Source of the DNA: Microbispora hainanensis
Lineage (GTDB): Bacteria; Actinomycetota; Actinomycetes; Streptosporangiales; Streptosporangiaceae
Assembly (NCBI RefSeq): GCF_006874475.1
Contig: NZ_VIRM01000027.1
Location: forward strand, 1-64,000
Direction: 5' to 3'
DNA: 64,000 nt
Position numbers and translations under genes: made by a program. Positions within the stretch are counted from its first letter, which is position 1. Every line of letters begins with the position of its first letter. The notes under the pieces were generated by a model. That model worked only from the letters and a program-made list of their open reading frames with translations, ran no database searches and had not been told where the DNA came from. Shown piece by piece: positions 41,176 through 49,482 of this stretch.

Positions 41176-42203
41176 CGCGGCGGTGCGGTGCTCTCCCGCA
41201 CGACGAGGGTGGTGGCGAGCTCGACCCGGTGCTGTTCGAGCCGCTCGCCGTCCGAGAGGGCCAGGACCATCCGCGCGGCGGCGGCCCCCATCTGCACGAG
41301 CGGCTGCCGTACGGTCGTCATGGGCGGCCCGGCCCACTGGGTGAACGAAAGGTCGTCGAACCCGACCACGCTCAGGTCGTCCGGGATGCGTACCCCGGCC
41401 CGCCTGGCGGCCTCGTACATGCCGAGCGCCTGCAGGTCGTTGGAGCAGAAGACGGCGGTCGGGGGATCGGGCAGGCGCAGCAGCTCGGTCCCGTCGCGCA
41501 GGCCGCCCTCCACATACAGGGTGCTGTCCCGCACCAGGTCGGGGTCCACGTGCACGCCTGCCCCGTCCATCGCGGCGCGGTAGCCGTCGAGCCGCGCCCG
41601 GCAGCACGGCCACTGCGTCGGCCCGCTCAGCATCGCGATGCGGCGGTGGCCGAGGTCGAGCAGGTGGCGGGTCGCGGCCATCCCGCCGGTCCAGTTGGTC
41701 GCGCCGACCGACGGGGTCTCGTGCAGCGGCTCGCCGGTCGGGTCGAGCACGACGAGGGGGATCGAGCGGGTGGCGAGCTGCGACTGCTGCTGCACCGTGA
41801 GCTCGGAGAAGACCGCCACGACCCCGGTGGGGCGGCGGGCGAGCACCTGCTCGGTCCACGCCCTGCCCGGGGTGAGCCGGCCCTGCATCTCGGTCAGCAC
41901 CACGGCCAGCTCGTGCTCCCTGGCGACCTGTTCGACGCCCTGGATGATCTCCAGCGCCCACAGGCTCTCCAGGGCGTGGAAGACGAGCTCGATGATCGCC
42001 GCGGGCTCGCTGTCACGGCGCCGGTATCCGTGCTCCCGTAAGACCGCCTCCACCCGCTGCCGGGTGGCCAGGGCGACTCCCGCATGCCCGTTGAGCACCC
42101 GTGACACGGTCGGCGCGGACACTCCCGCCAGATGGGCGATCTCGGCCACGGTCAGCCTCTGAGGCGGAATCTTTCCGTCGAGGGCCCGTTCGGTCGAGGT
42201 CAC
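41163..42203 (-). CDS. LacI-family transcriptional repressor
   Basis: 346 aa. HTH LTVAEIAHLAGVSAPTVSRV and hinge NGHAGVALATRQRVEAV, followed by a sugar-binding core ending FATTL-like VELATTLVVRESTAPP. It closely resembles the LacI protein at 58141-59175. It probably regulates sugar use, but no sugar operon lies beside it. Downstream it runs into the sensor kinase through the 14-bp repeat junction. Confidence 0.93.
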   Translation of the reverse strand: MTSTERALDGKIPPQRLTVAEIAHLAGVSAPTVSRVLNGHAGVALATRQRVEAVLREHGYRRRDSEPAAIIELVFHALESLWALEIIQGVEQVAREHELAVVLTEMQGRLTPGRAWTEQVLARRPTGVVAVFSELTVQQQSQLATRSIPLVVLDPTGEPLHETPSVGATNWTGGMAATRHLLDLGHRRIAMLSGPTQWPCCRARLDGYRAAMDGAGVHVDPDLVRDSTLYVEGGLRDGTELLRLPDPPTAVFCSNDLQALGMYEAARRAGVRIPDDLSVVGFDDLSFTQWAGPPMTTVRQPLVQMGAAAARMVLALSDGERLEQHRVELATTLVVRESTAPPRRCV

Positions 42204-42212
42204 GGCGACAGT

Positions 42213-42434
42213 CTATGGGCCTTCGCTCTCCTCGGGCCGGATCAGTCCTGCCGCGAGCAGGAGTTCGTGGGCGAGCCGGGCGGCGTGCTCGGGCCGGGCC
42301 TGCACGGGATCCTCCAGCGGCCCGCCCTCCAGGCCGCCCGCGAGCACCCGTACGGCCTCGGCGAGCGTGCTCACCTGCCGTTCCGCCGCGTCGAGCCTGG
42401 CTTTGAGCTCGTCGATTTCTCCGGGATGGGACAT
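42213..42434 (-). CDS. Small coiled-coil protein, 73 aa
   Basis: MSHPGEIDELKARLDAAERQ begins a heptad-rich helix, followed by a second helix (EHAARLAHELLLAAGLI). There is no TM segment or known motif. It lies 9 bp upstream of the LacI gene on the same strand and may be cotranscribed. Function unknown. Confidence 0.65.
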   Translation of the reverse strand: MSHPGEIDELKARLDAAERQVSTLAEAVRVLAGGLEGGPLEDPVQARPEHAARLAHELLLAAGLIRPEESEGP

Positions 42435-42505
42435 GCCTCAAGTCTTCCCCGGGTCCTTCGGCCCTACCGCCGGGGGTGGCGGGGGGCCGACGGTGAAAGA
42501 CGGGG

Positions 42506-42552
42506 AGCCAGGTGGGAGCCAGGTGGGAAGCCAGGTGGGAAGTCAGGGGGAA
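42506..42552. repeat. 11-12-bp repeat of the ribosome-binding region
   Basis: AGCCAGGTGGGA-like units, four copies; the last (AGTCAGGGGGAA) is the ribosome binding site of the phosphoribosyltransferase at GTG 42557. The 5' leader thus contains several purine-rich SD-like stretches. Confidence 0.88.
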
Positions 42553-42556
42553 TGTC

Positions 42557-43207
42557 GTGTTCGTCGATCGTCGTGACGCCGGACGGCGCCTGGGGGAGCG
42601 GTTACGCGAACTTCCCGGGATGGAGGACGCGGTCGTTGTCGGCCTGCCCAGGGGAGGCGTAGTGGTGGCATCCGAGGTCGCCAAGGCCCTCGGCGCCCCT
42701 CTGGACGTGATCGTCGTACGCAAGCTGGGCGTGCCCTACCAGCCGGAGCTGGGCTTCGGCGCGATCGGCGAGGGCGGGGTGCGGGTGCTGAACCCCGAGG
42801 TCATACGGCTCGCCAACATCACCCCGGAGGAGATGGCCGAGGTGGAGCGGCGCGAGCGGGCCGAGCTGGAGCGGCGTGCCCGCCGCTTCCGGGGCGGCCG
42901 CGAGCCGGTGGACCTGGCCGGCCGTACGGTGATCGTGGTGGACGACGGGATCGCGACGGGCGGAACGGCCCGCGCCGCCTGTCAGGTGGCCCGCGCGCAG
43001 GGGGCCTCCCGGGTGGTGCTCGCGGTGCCGGTCGGCGCCCCCGAGACGATCGCGAGCCTGCGCAGGGACGCCGACGAGGTCGTCTGCCTGGAGATGCCCG
43101 ACCACTTGTACGCGATCGGCGCGTGGTACGAGGACTTCACCCAGGCGAGCGACGAGGACGTCGTCGAGTGCCTGCGGCAGGCCGCGGAGGATCAGAGGCG
43201 CGACTAG
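42557..43207 (+). CDS. Phosphoribosyltransferase domain protein
   Basis: 216 aa. The PRPP-binding loop is VIVVDDGIATGGTARAA; DAVVVGLPRGGVVVASEVAK and DVIVVRKLGVPYQPELGFGA are typical of the erythromycin-esterase-associated phosphoribosyltransferase group. The base or other acceptor is unknown. GTG 42557 follows AGGGGG by six nt; earlier in-frame starts lie in the repeat. It converges with the DUF1918 gene with a 4-bp overlap. Confidence 0.88.
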   Translation: MFVDRRDAGRRLGERLRELPGMEDAVVVGLPRGGVVVASEVAKALGAPLDVIVVRKLGVPYQPELGFGAIGEGGVRVLNPEVIRLANITPEEMAEVERRERAELERRARRFRGGREPVDLAGRTVIVVDDGIATGGTARAACQVARAQGASRVVLAVPVGAPETIASLRRDADEVVCLEMPDHLYAIGAWYEDFTQASDEDVVECLRQAAEDQRRD

Positions 43208-43416
43208 GGGCTCTCCGGCGTCCGCTCCGCGTGGTGCTCGATCCGGGCGTCCGGTCCCGGGTAGAAGCACGGCGTCTCCCGCTCCTCGTCGAGCCATCTC
43301 ACCAGGTAGGGGGGCGAGCCGTCGGTGTGGTAGAGCGCCACCACGATCCCGATGCGGCCCGCCTTCCCCCGCTGGATGCTCTCGACGATGAGACGGTCGC
43401 CGACTGAAGCTTTCAT
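43204..43416 (-). CDS. DUF1918 domain protein
   Basis: 70 aa, one SH3-like DUF1918 domain: MKASVGDRLIVESIQRGKAG, RIGIVVALYHTDGSPPYLVR and CFYPGPDARIEHH. Common in actinomycetes, function unknown. The start is the fourth ATGAAAGC in a row at 14-bp spacing; the upstream three are frame-shifted and each closes after five codons. It follows the FBP aldolase/phosphatase gene. Confidence 0.9.
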   Translation of the reverse strand: MKASVGDRLIVESIQRGKAGRIGIVVALYHTDGSPPYLVRWLDEERETPCFYPGPDARIEHHAERTPESP

Positions 43417-43463
43417 GGTGTGGCTTTCATGGCGCGGCTTTCATGGCGTGGCTTTCATGGCCG
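43408..43463. repeat. 14-bp repeat amplifying an ATGA stop/start junction (four ATGA in a row)
   Basis: On the - strand ATGAAAGCCACGCC repeats four times. The first ATGA contains the stop of the FBP aldolase/phosphatase; the fourth ATG starts the DUF1918 gene. Each of the first three ATGs opens MKATP or MKAAP and stops at the TGA of the next ATGA, giving a chain of overlapping five-codon frames. Confidence 0.96.
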
Positions 43464-44582
43464 GGATCCGACCGGGGTCGCGACCTCGGTCGTGATCGGC
43501 GTCCAGCGGTGTGCCAGGCGCCTCGTGAGAGAGGTCATCGTCGTGTACTCCAGGTCCTCCAGCGGCAGCCGGTGCGGCTCGAACGGCCCGTGGCGGCGCA
43601 GGTAGTCCATGATCTCGTTCGCCTGCCGCCGGGCAGCGTCGAACGCCGGGTCGTCGAACATGTCACGCGGGCCGATCAGCCTGCCGTCCTTGATCTGGAA
43701 GCCGAGCGCGACCACCCGCGGCGGGCCGTCGAACCGCGACGGGTGCGCCTGCCCGGTGGACACCGGCATCAACGGCGCGTGGTGCGAGCCGCGCATGCAC
43801 CCCGCCACCGAGTAGGCGAAGGCGAACGGCTCCAGTGCCTCGCCCACGGCCGGCAGGCCCGACTGGCAGCGCACGATCATGACGGGATCGTCCTTGCCGA
43901 CGTACTTGCCGGCGATCAGCGACAGACGCTGGGTGCTGGTCGCCGCCGCGGTCATGCCGAGCGTCTTCGAGCGGACGCTGTGGATCACGTAGCGCGCCGG
44001 GGCGCCGATGTACATGAGCATGTCGTAGAGGTCCGCCGGGCAGTCGAAGACGATGCGCCGGTCCTCGCGCAGGTCGTACACCTCGAACGCGAACCCGGCG
44101 TGCATCTTCTCGTCGATCACCAGGCCGGGGGTGTTGGACGGGTCGGCGAACATCTTGTACAGCGGCAGGTTCCACGCGCCCGGCTCGGTCTTGTCCGCCA
44201 GGAAGCACAGCACCGGCTCCGACGGCCGCTCCTCGAACTCCAGCTCCGCGTAGCCCGGGCCCATCCCGCGCAGGTTGCCGGAGAAGGCGTCCGACAGCAG
44301 GTCCTGGCCGGCGCCGTACAGGCCGAGCTCCTTGGCCAGGTGGGTCGTCGCCTGGAAGGTGTCCCAGGCGAAGGAGTGGATCAGCCCCGCCTCCTGGCCG
44401 TACGTGTGGGTCAGGATGAGCGAGATGTCGTCGCCGCAGCTTTCCGCGTGGCCGTCGATGAGGAGTCCGGAGGACTTCGCCCGCTCGATCTCCCGCCGTG
44501 CTTCGGCCATCAGCCGGGGATGGACGGCGGAATGGCCGACGAATCCCCCTGTGTCGGCCTTGATGATGCTCAGCGTGATCAT
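43455..44582 (-). CDS. Fructose-1,6-bisphosphate aldolase/phosphatase (class V FBPase)
   Basis: 375 aa. ITLSIIKADTGGFVGHSAVH, then CGDDISLILTH, LADKTEPGAWNLPLYKMFAD, MYIGAPARYVIHSVRS and GSHHAPLMPVS are characteristic of the bifunctional gluconeogenic enzyme first known from archaea. It makes fructose 6-phosphate directly from triose phosphates and is Mg-dependent. Length agrees with the family (about 360-390). ATG 44582 follows GGAGGTG; GTG 44597 is less likely. Most actinomycetes rely on a GlpX-type FBPase, so this gene is noteworthy. Confidence 0.92.
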   Translation of the reverse strand: MITLSIIKADTGGFVGHSAVHPRLMAEARREIERAKSSGLLIDGHAESCGDDISLILTHTYGQEAGLIHSFAWDTFQATTHLAKELGLYGAGQDLLSDAFSGNLRGMGPGYAELEFEERPSEPVLCFLADKTEPGAWNLPLYKMFADPSNTPGLVIDEKMHAGFAFEVYDLREDRRIVFDCPADLYDMLMYIGAPARYVIHSVRSKTLGMTAAATSTQRLSLIAGKYVGKDDPVMIVRCQSGLPAVGEALEPFAFAYSVAGCMRGSHHAPLMPVSTGQAHPSRFDGPPRVVALGFQIKDGRLIGPRDMFDDPAFDAARRQANEIMDYLRRHGPFEPHRLPLEDLEYTTMTSLTRRLAHRWTPITTEVATPVGSRP

Positions 44583-44682
44583 ATGGTTCACCTCCACCTA
44601 CACGTTTATTCGGACTTAGAGGGATAAATAGGGCATTAGGTCACAAAGCGGGGCTGACTTCCATATGAAGGGGAGACCCGGC

Positions 44683-45114
44683 ATGAAGATCAAAGATGTC
44701 ATGTCCACGCCGGTGGTCGTCGTCCCGCCGATCACGCCGGTGCGGGACGTTGCGCGGCACATGGACTACTCGGGCGTCGGCTGCGTGGTGGTGTCGGAAG
44801 GGCCGGGCATCGCCGGCGTGGTGACCGACCGCGACCTCGCCGTACGCGTGCTCGCCCAGGACAGGGGCGGCGACACGCCGGTGGGCGAGGTGATGTCGGA
44901 CCAGGTGGTGATGGTGCAGGCGGACGACGAGGTCGAGGTGGCCTTCGACGTGTTCCGCCGCCACTCCTTCCGCCGGCTGCCGGTGGCCGCCGAGGGGAGC
45001 GTGGTCGGCATGGTGACGGTCGACGACCTGCTCCTCCAGATGCACCAGCTCGGCGCCGACCTGCTCACGCCGGTGGTCAAGGAGATCAGCGAGCCGCAGC
45101 ATCAGAGCGACTAG
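44683..45114 (+). CDS. CBS-domain protein
   Basis: 143 aa, a tandem CBS pair: IKDVMSTPVVVVPPITPVRD and VGEVMSDQVVMVQADDEVEV, each followed by IAGVVTDRDLAV or VVGMVTVDDLLL. CBS pairs bind adenine nucleotides or SAM and regulate partners; in actinomycetes such stand-alone proteins are often stress-induced. ATG 44683 follows GGGGAGA. The stop is immediately followed by the ATG of the acyltransferase. Confidence 0.93.
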   Translation: MKIKDVMSTPVVVVPPITPVRDVARHMDYSGVGCVVVSEGPGIAGVVTDRDLAVRVLAQDRGGDTPVGEVMSDQVVMVQADDEVEVAFDVFRRHSFRRLPVAAEGSVVGMVTVDDLLLQMHQLGADLLTPVVKEISEPQHQSD

Positions 45115-46509
45115 ATGTCCGCGCCCCTGCGACGTGCGGCGGAGCGCACGCCGCCCGGCCGCGACCGGCACATCGACCTGCTGCGCGCCGTCGCCATCGC
45201 GCTGGTGGTGCTCGGGCACTGGCTGGCCGTGGTGGTGACCTACCGCGACCGCATCGGCGGCGACACCGTCCTCGCGTTCGTCCCCTGGGCCAGGCCGCTC
45301 ACCTGGCTGTTCCAGGTCATGCCGGTGTTCTTCCTGGTGGGCGGCTTCGCGGGAGCCGCCTCGCTCGATTCATTCCGGAGGCGGGGCGGCGACGCGATCG
45401 GCTGGTTCCTGTCCCGCACCGACCGGCTGATCCGCCCGACGACGGCGTTTCTGCTCACGCTGGGCGGTGCGGCCCTGCTCGCGCTCCTCCTGGGCGCCGA
45501 CCCCGCCACCGTGGGCATGGCGGTCTGGCTCGCCTGCCTGCCGTTGTGGTTCCTCATCGCGTACGTCACGGTCGTCCTGCTCACCCCGGTCCTGCTCGCG
45601 CTGCACCGCAGGGCGGGCCTCGCGGTGTCCGCGGTGTTCGCGGTGGCGGTGGCGTTCGGCGACACGGCCCGGCTGCTCGGCGGCCCCGGCGTGTTCGGCG
45701 CGGCCAACTATCTGCTGGCCTGGGCGGCGGTCTACCAGCTCGGCATCGCCTGGCGGGAGGGAGCCCTGCCCGCCCGGCCCCGCGTGGCCGTACCCATGAT
45801 CGTGGGCGGCCTGGCGGCGCTCGTGCTGCTGACCGTCCCGGGGCCGTACGCGGTCAGCATGGTGACCGATCCCGGTGCCCGCCTGCAGAATACCTCGCCG
45901 CCGACGCTTGCGCTGCTCGCCCTCGCGGTCGCGCAGACGGGGGTCGCCCTGCTCCTGCACGAGCGCGGCGGGCGCCTGCTGCGCCGTACGCGCCCGTGGG
46001 CGGCCGTCGTCGCGGCCAACTCCGCGATCATGACGATCTTCCTCTGGCACATGACCGCGGTCGTGATCGCCGTGCTCGCGCTCTACGTCACCGGTCTGCT
46101 GCCGCAGCCGCCTCCCGGATCGGCCGCCTGGCTGGTGCTGCGGGTGCCCTGGCTCGCGTTCCTGACGGCGACCCTCGCGGTGCTCGTCGCCGTGTTCGCC
46201 CGATTCGAGAGGCGCGGGGTCGAGAGGCGCGGGGTCGAGAGGCGCGGGGTCGAGAGGCACGCGGTCGAGAAGCGCGGGAGTTCCTCTCCGGCGGCGGGTG
46301 CCGGGAGGGCGGGAGCCTCGACGTCGGTCGCAACCCTGGCGGGAGCCGGCCTGGTCGTCGCGGGCCTGCTCGGCGTGGCGCTCACCGGCTCGCAGGGACT
46401 GCCCGCGTCGATGCTCCCTGCCCGCTTCGCCGTCTGCTTCGCCGTCTATTTCGCGGGCGCCGCGCTGCTGTGGGCCGCCCGGGCGTCGCATCGGCGCGTC
46501 GCGTCATGA
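45115..46509 (+). CDS. Acyltransferase family 3 membrane protein
   Basis: 464 aa with ten or more TM segments. DRHIDLLRAVAIALVVLGHW carries the conserved Arg and His of OafA/WecH-type membrane acyltransferases, which acetylate cell-surface sugars or antibiotics. The substrate is unknown. The cytoplasmic loop ERRGVERRGVERRGVERHAV is a repeat-derived insertion before the last TM segments. It begins directly after the CBS stop and overlaps the YihY gene as ATGA. Confidence 0.88.
   Translation: MSAPLRRAAERTPPGRDRHIDLLRAVAIALVVLGHWLAVVVTYRDRIGGDTVLAFVPWARPLTWLFQVMPVFFLVGGFAGAASLDSFRRRGGDAIGWFLSRTDRLIRPTTAFLLTLGGAALLALLLGADPATVGMAVWLACLPLWFLIAYVTVVLLTPVLLALHRRAGLAVSAVFAVAVAFGDTARLLGGPGVFGAANYLLAWAAVYQLGIAWREGALPARPRVAVPMIVGGLAALVLLTVPGPYAVSMVTDPGARLQNTSPPTLALLALAVAQTGVALLLHERGGRLLRRTRPWAAVVAANSAIMTIFLWHMTAVVIAVLALYVTGLLPQPPPGSAAWLVLRVPWLAFLTATLAVLVAVFARFERRGVERRGVERRGVERHAVEKRGSSSPAAGAGRAGASTSVATLAGAGLVVAGLLGVALTGSQGLPASMLPARFAVCFAVYFAGAALLWAARASHRRVAS
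46206..46280. repeat. 15-bp in-frame tandem repeat, five units
   Basis: CGAGAGGCGCGGGGT units in the acyltransferase gene, encoding RRGVE repeats in a basic loop. Confidence 0.95.
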
Positions 46510-47354
46510 CAGTGCCGCTGGAGCACTGGAAGGCGATCGCCGGGCGGGTGCGGGAGGAGGCGAAGCGGGAACGGCTGTCCCTGCTGGCCGCCGGCATCGC
46601 CTTCTGGGGGACGCTGTCGATCTCCCCGATGCTGCTGGTCCTGGTGTCGGTCTACGGGCTGGTGGCCGACCCCCGCGAGGCGGCCGGGCAGCTGGCGTCG
46701 CTGACCCGGCCGCTGCCCGAACCCGTCGCCCACCTGCTGGTCGCGCAGCTCTCCAGCGCGGTGCGCACCGGGGAGCGAGGGCTCACCGCCAATCTCTCGC
46801 TGAGCCTCGTCGGCCTGCTGTGGGCCTCGTCGAGGGCCGTCCAGGCGCTCATGCGAGGCCTGAACGCGGTGCTCGGAGGCCGGGAGAGCCACGGCCCCGT
46901 CGGCACTCGCCTGCTGGCGCTGCTCTACACGGTCGCGGCGATCGTCGGAGTGTCGGTGCTGCTGGCGCTCGTCGCCGCGTTCCCGGTCGTGCTCGGACAC
47001 CTCGGTCTCGGCCGGGTGGCCAGGGTCGCCGTCTCGGTGGCGCGCTGGGTGGCGCTCGTCGTGCTCATCGGGGCGGGGCTGGCGCTGCTCTACCGGTACG
47101 TCCCCGGCAGCCGCCGGGAGTCGCAGTGGCGGTCGGTCGCCTGGGGCGTGGCGTTCGCCATGCCCGCTCTGGTGGTGGTCTCGGCGGGCCTGTCGATCTT
47201 CGTGACCGGCTTCGGGCGCTTCGGCCAGACGTACGGCGTGGTCGCGGCCGTGGCCGTGCTCATGCTCTGGCTGTATCTCTCCACACTGATCGTGCTGCTG
47301 GGTGCCGAGGTCAACGGAGCGATCGAGCGCCATCTGCGGGACGTGTCCGGATAA
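46506..47354 (+). CDS. YihY/BrkB-family membrane protein
   Basis: 282 aa with six TM segments. LSLLAAGIAFWGTLSISPML, LLWASSRAVQALMRGLNAVL and WRSVAWGVAFAMPALVVVSA fit the YihY (formerly 'RNase BN') family of envelope proteins. Function unknown. ATGA overlap with the acyltransferase stop. A 39-bp gap with an AGGGGAGG stretch separates it from the next membrane-protein gene. Confidence 0.92.
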   Translation: MTVPLEHWKAIAGRVREEAKRERLSLLAAGIAFWGTLSISPMLLVLVSVYGLVADPREAAGQLASLTRPLPEPVAHLLVAQLSSAVRTGERGLTANLSLSLVGLLWASSRAVQALMRGLNAVLGGRESHGPVGTRLLALLYTVAAIVGVSVLLALVAAFPVVLGHLGLGRVARVAVSVARWVALVVLIGAGLALLYRYVPGSRRESQWRSVAWGVAFAMPALVVVSAGLSIFVTGFGRFGQTYGVVAAVAVLMLWLYLSTLIVLLGAEVNGAIERHLRDVSG

Positions 47355-47393
47355 ATCCGTGTCAAGTGACCTCCATGGGGCAGCAGGGGAGGC

Positions 47394-48761
47394 GTGTCCG
47401 ACAGCGGCCTGTCCCCAGCAAGCGGCATCTCCAGCGTGTTCCCCTCGCTCCCCGGCCAGGGGGAGACGACGCCTGAGACGACGGCCGAGACGACGCCGGA
47501 GCCGACCGGCGTGAGCCGGCCTGGCGTCGACGGTGCCGACCGTGCTGACCCTGCCGACGGTGCTGATCGTGCCGACGGTGCTGATCGTGCCGGGGGTGCT
47601 GATCGTGCCGGGGGTGCTGATCGTGCCGGGGGTGCTGATCGTGCCGAGCCTGCCGATCGTGCCGGCGGTGCTGATTTTGTCGACCGTGCCGCCGGTGCCG
47701 TAGCGTCCGACCGGCCGTTCGGCCTGCCGGGTCGCCCGCTGCGCAGCAACCCGTTCATGTTCGGGCTGACCGGCGCCCTCGGCGTGCTCACCGCATGGCT
47801 TCTGGTGCAGGCGATCGCCGGCGCCGGCTCGGCGATCGTGCTGATCGTGGTCTCGCTGTTCCTGGCCATCGGACTCAACCCCGCAGTCGAGGCGCTCCAG
47901 CGGCGCAACCTGTCCCGACGCCTCGCGATCACGATCGTCTTCGGGTCGGTCATCGCGTTCTTCGTCGTCTTCGGGCTCGCCGTCGTGCCGCCCCTCACCG
48001 AACAGACCACCGGGTTCGCCCGGCAACTGCCCGACTACGTGCAGCAGCTCCAGAACCACCCGCTGATTCGCTCGGTGGACGAGCGCTACCAGATCCTCGA
48101 CAAGATCCAGCAGTACGTCGCGGGCGGCGGCCTGGCCACTCAGATGTTCGGCGGCCTCCTCGGCGTGGCGAGCGTCGTGATCAGCGCGCTGTTCAGCGCC
48201 TTCACCGTGCTCGTGCTCACGCTCTACTTCCTCGGGTCGCTCAACTCCATGAAGGAGACGGCCTACCGGTTCGTGCCCCGCTCACGCCGCACTCGGGTCC
48301 GCCTGCTCGGCGACGAGATCATCAACCAGATCGGCGGCTACGTCGCGGGCAACCTGATCATCTCGCTGATCGCCGGCGTGGTGACCTTCCTGTTCCTGGC
48401 CATGCTGAACCTGCCGTACGCCCTCGCCCTGGCCATCTTCGTCGCGGTCACCGACCTGATCCCGCTGGTCGGCGCGGTCATCGGCGCGGTCGTGGCCTCG
48501 GGGGTCGGCTTCCTCGCCTCGGTGCAGGTCGGCATCGCCTGCGTGGTCTTCTTCGTCGTCTACCAGCAGGTCGAGAACTACTGGATCTCCCCGAAAGTGT
48601 TCAAATCGTCCGTCGACGTGCCGCCCGTGGCGACCATCGTCGGAGCCCTGCTCGGCGGGGCGCTCCTCGGCATCGTCGGCGCCCTGCTCGGCATCCCGCT
48701 CGCGGCGGCCCTGCTCCTCCTGGCCCGCGAGGTGGTGCTGCCTCGCCAGGACCGGCTATAG
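47394..48761 (+). CDS. AI-2E family (DUF20) transporter with repeat-rich N-terminal tail
   Basis: 455 aa. From about residue 120 it is a typical AI-2E/TqsA-type membrane protein: LFLAIGLNPAVEALQRRNLS, then the RLAITIVFGSVIAFFVVFGL helix, a large soluble loop and GVVTFLFLAMLNLPYALALA. Substrates in actinomycetes are unknown. The first 110 residues are disordered and dominated by ADRAGG repeats encoded by 18-bp units. GTG 47394 lies very close to AGGGGAGG, so the exact start is uncertain. Confidence 0.88.
   Translation: MSDSGLSPASGISSVFPSLPGQGETTPETTAETTPEPTGVSRPGVDGADRADPADGADRADGADRAGGADRAGGADRAGGADRAEPADRAGGADFVDRAAGAVASDRPFGLPGRPLRSNPFMFGLTGALGVLTAWLLVQAIAGAGSAIVLIVVSLFLAIGLNPAVEALQRRNLSRRLAITIVFGSVIAFFVVFGLAVVPPLTEQTTGFARQLPDYVQQLQNHPLIRSVDERYQILDKIQQYVAGGGLATQMFGGLLGVASVVISALFSAFTVLVLTLYFLGSLNSMKETAYRFVPRSRRTRVRLLGDEIINQIGGYVAGNLIISLIAGVVTFLFLAMLNLPYALALAIFVAVTDLIPLVGAVIGAVVASGVGFLASVQVGIACVVFFVVYQQVENYWISPKVFKSSVDVPPVATIVGALLGGALLGIVGALLGIPLAAALLLLAREVVLPRQDRL
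47527..47688. repeat. 18-bp in-frame tandem repeat, about nine units
   Basis: CTGATCGTGCCGGGGGTG units (three exact, others drifting) in the 5' part of the AI-2E gene. Encodes ADRAGG hexapeptides in the cytoplasmic tail. Confidence 0.95.
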
Positions 48762-49482
<721 letters not shown>

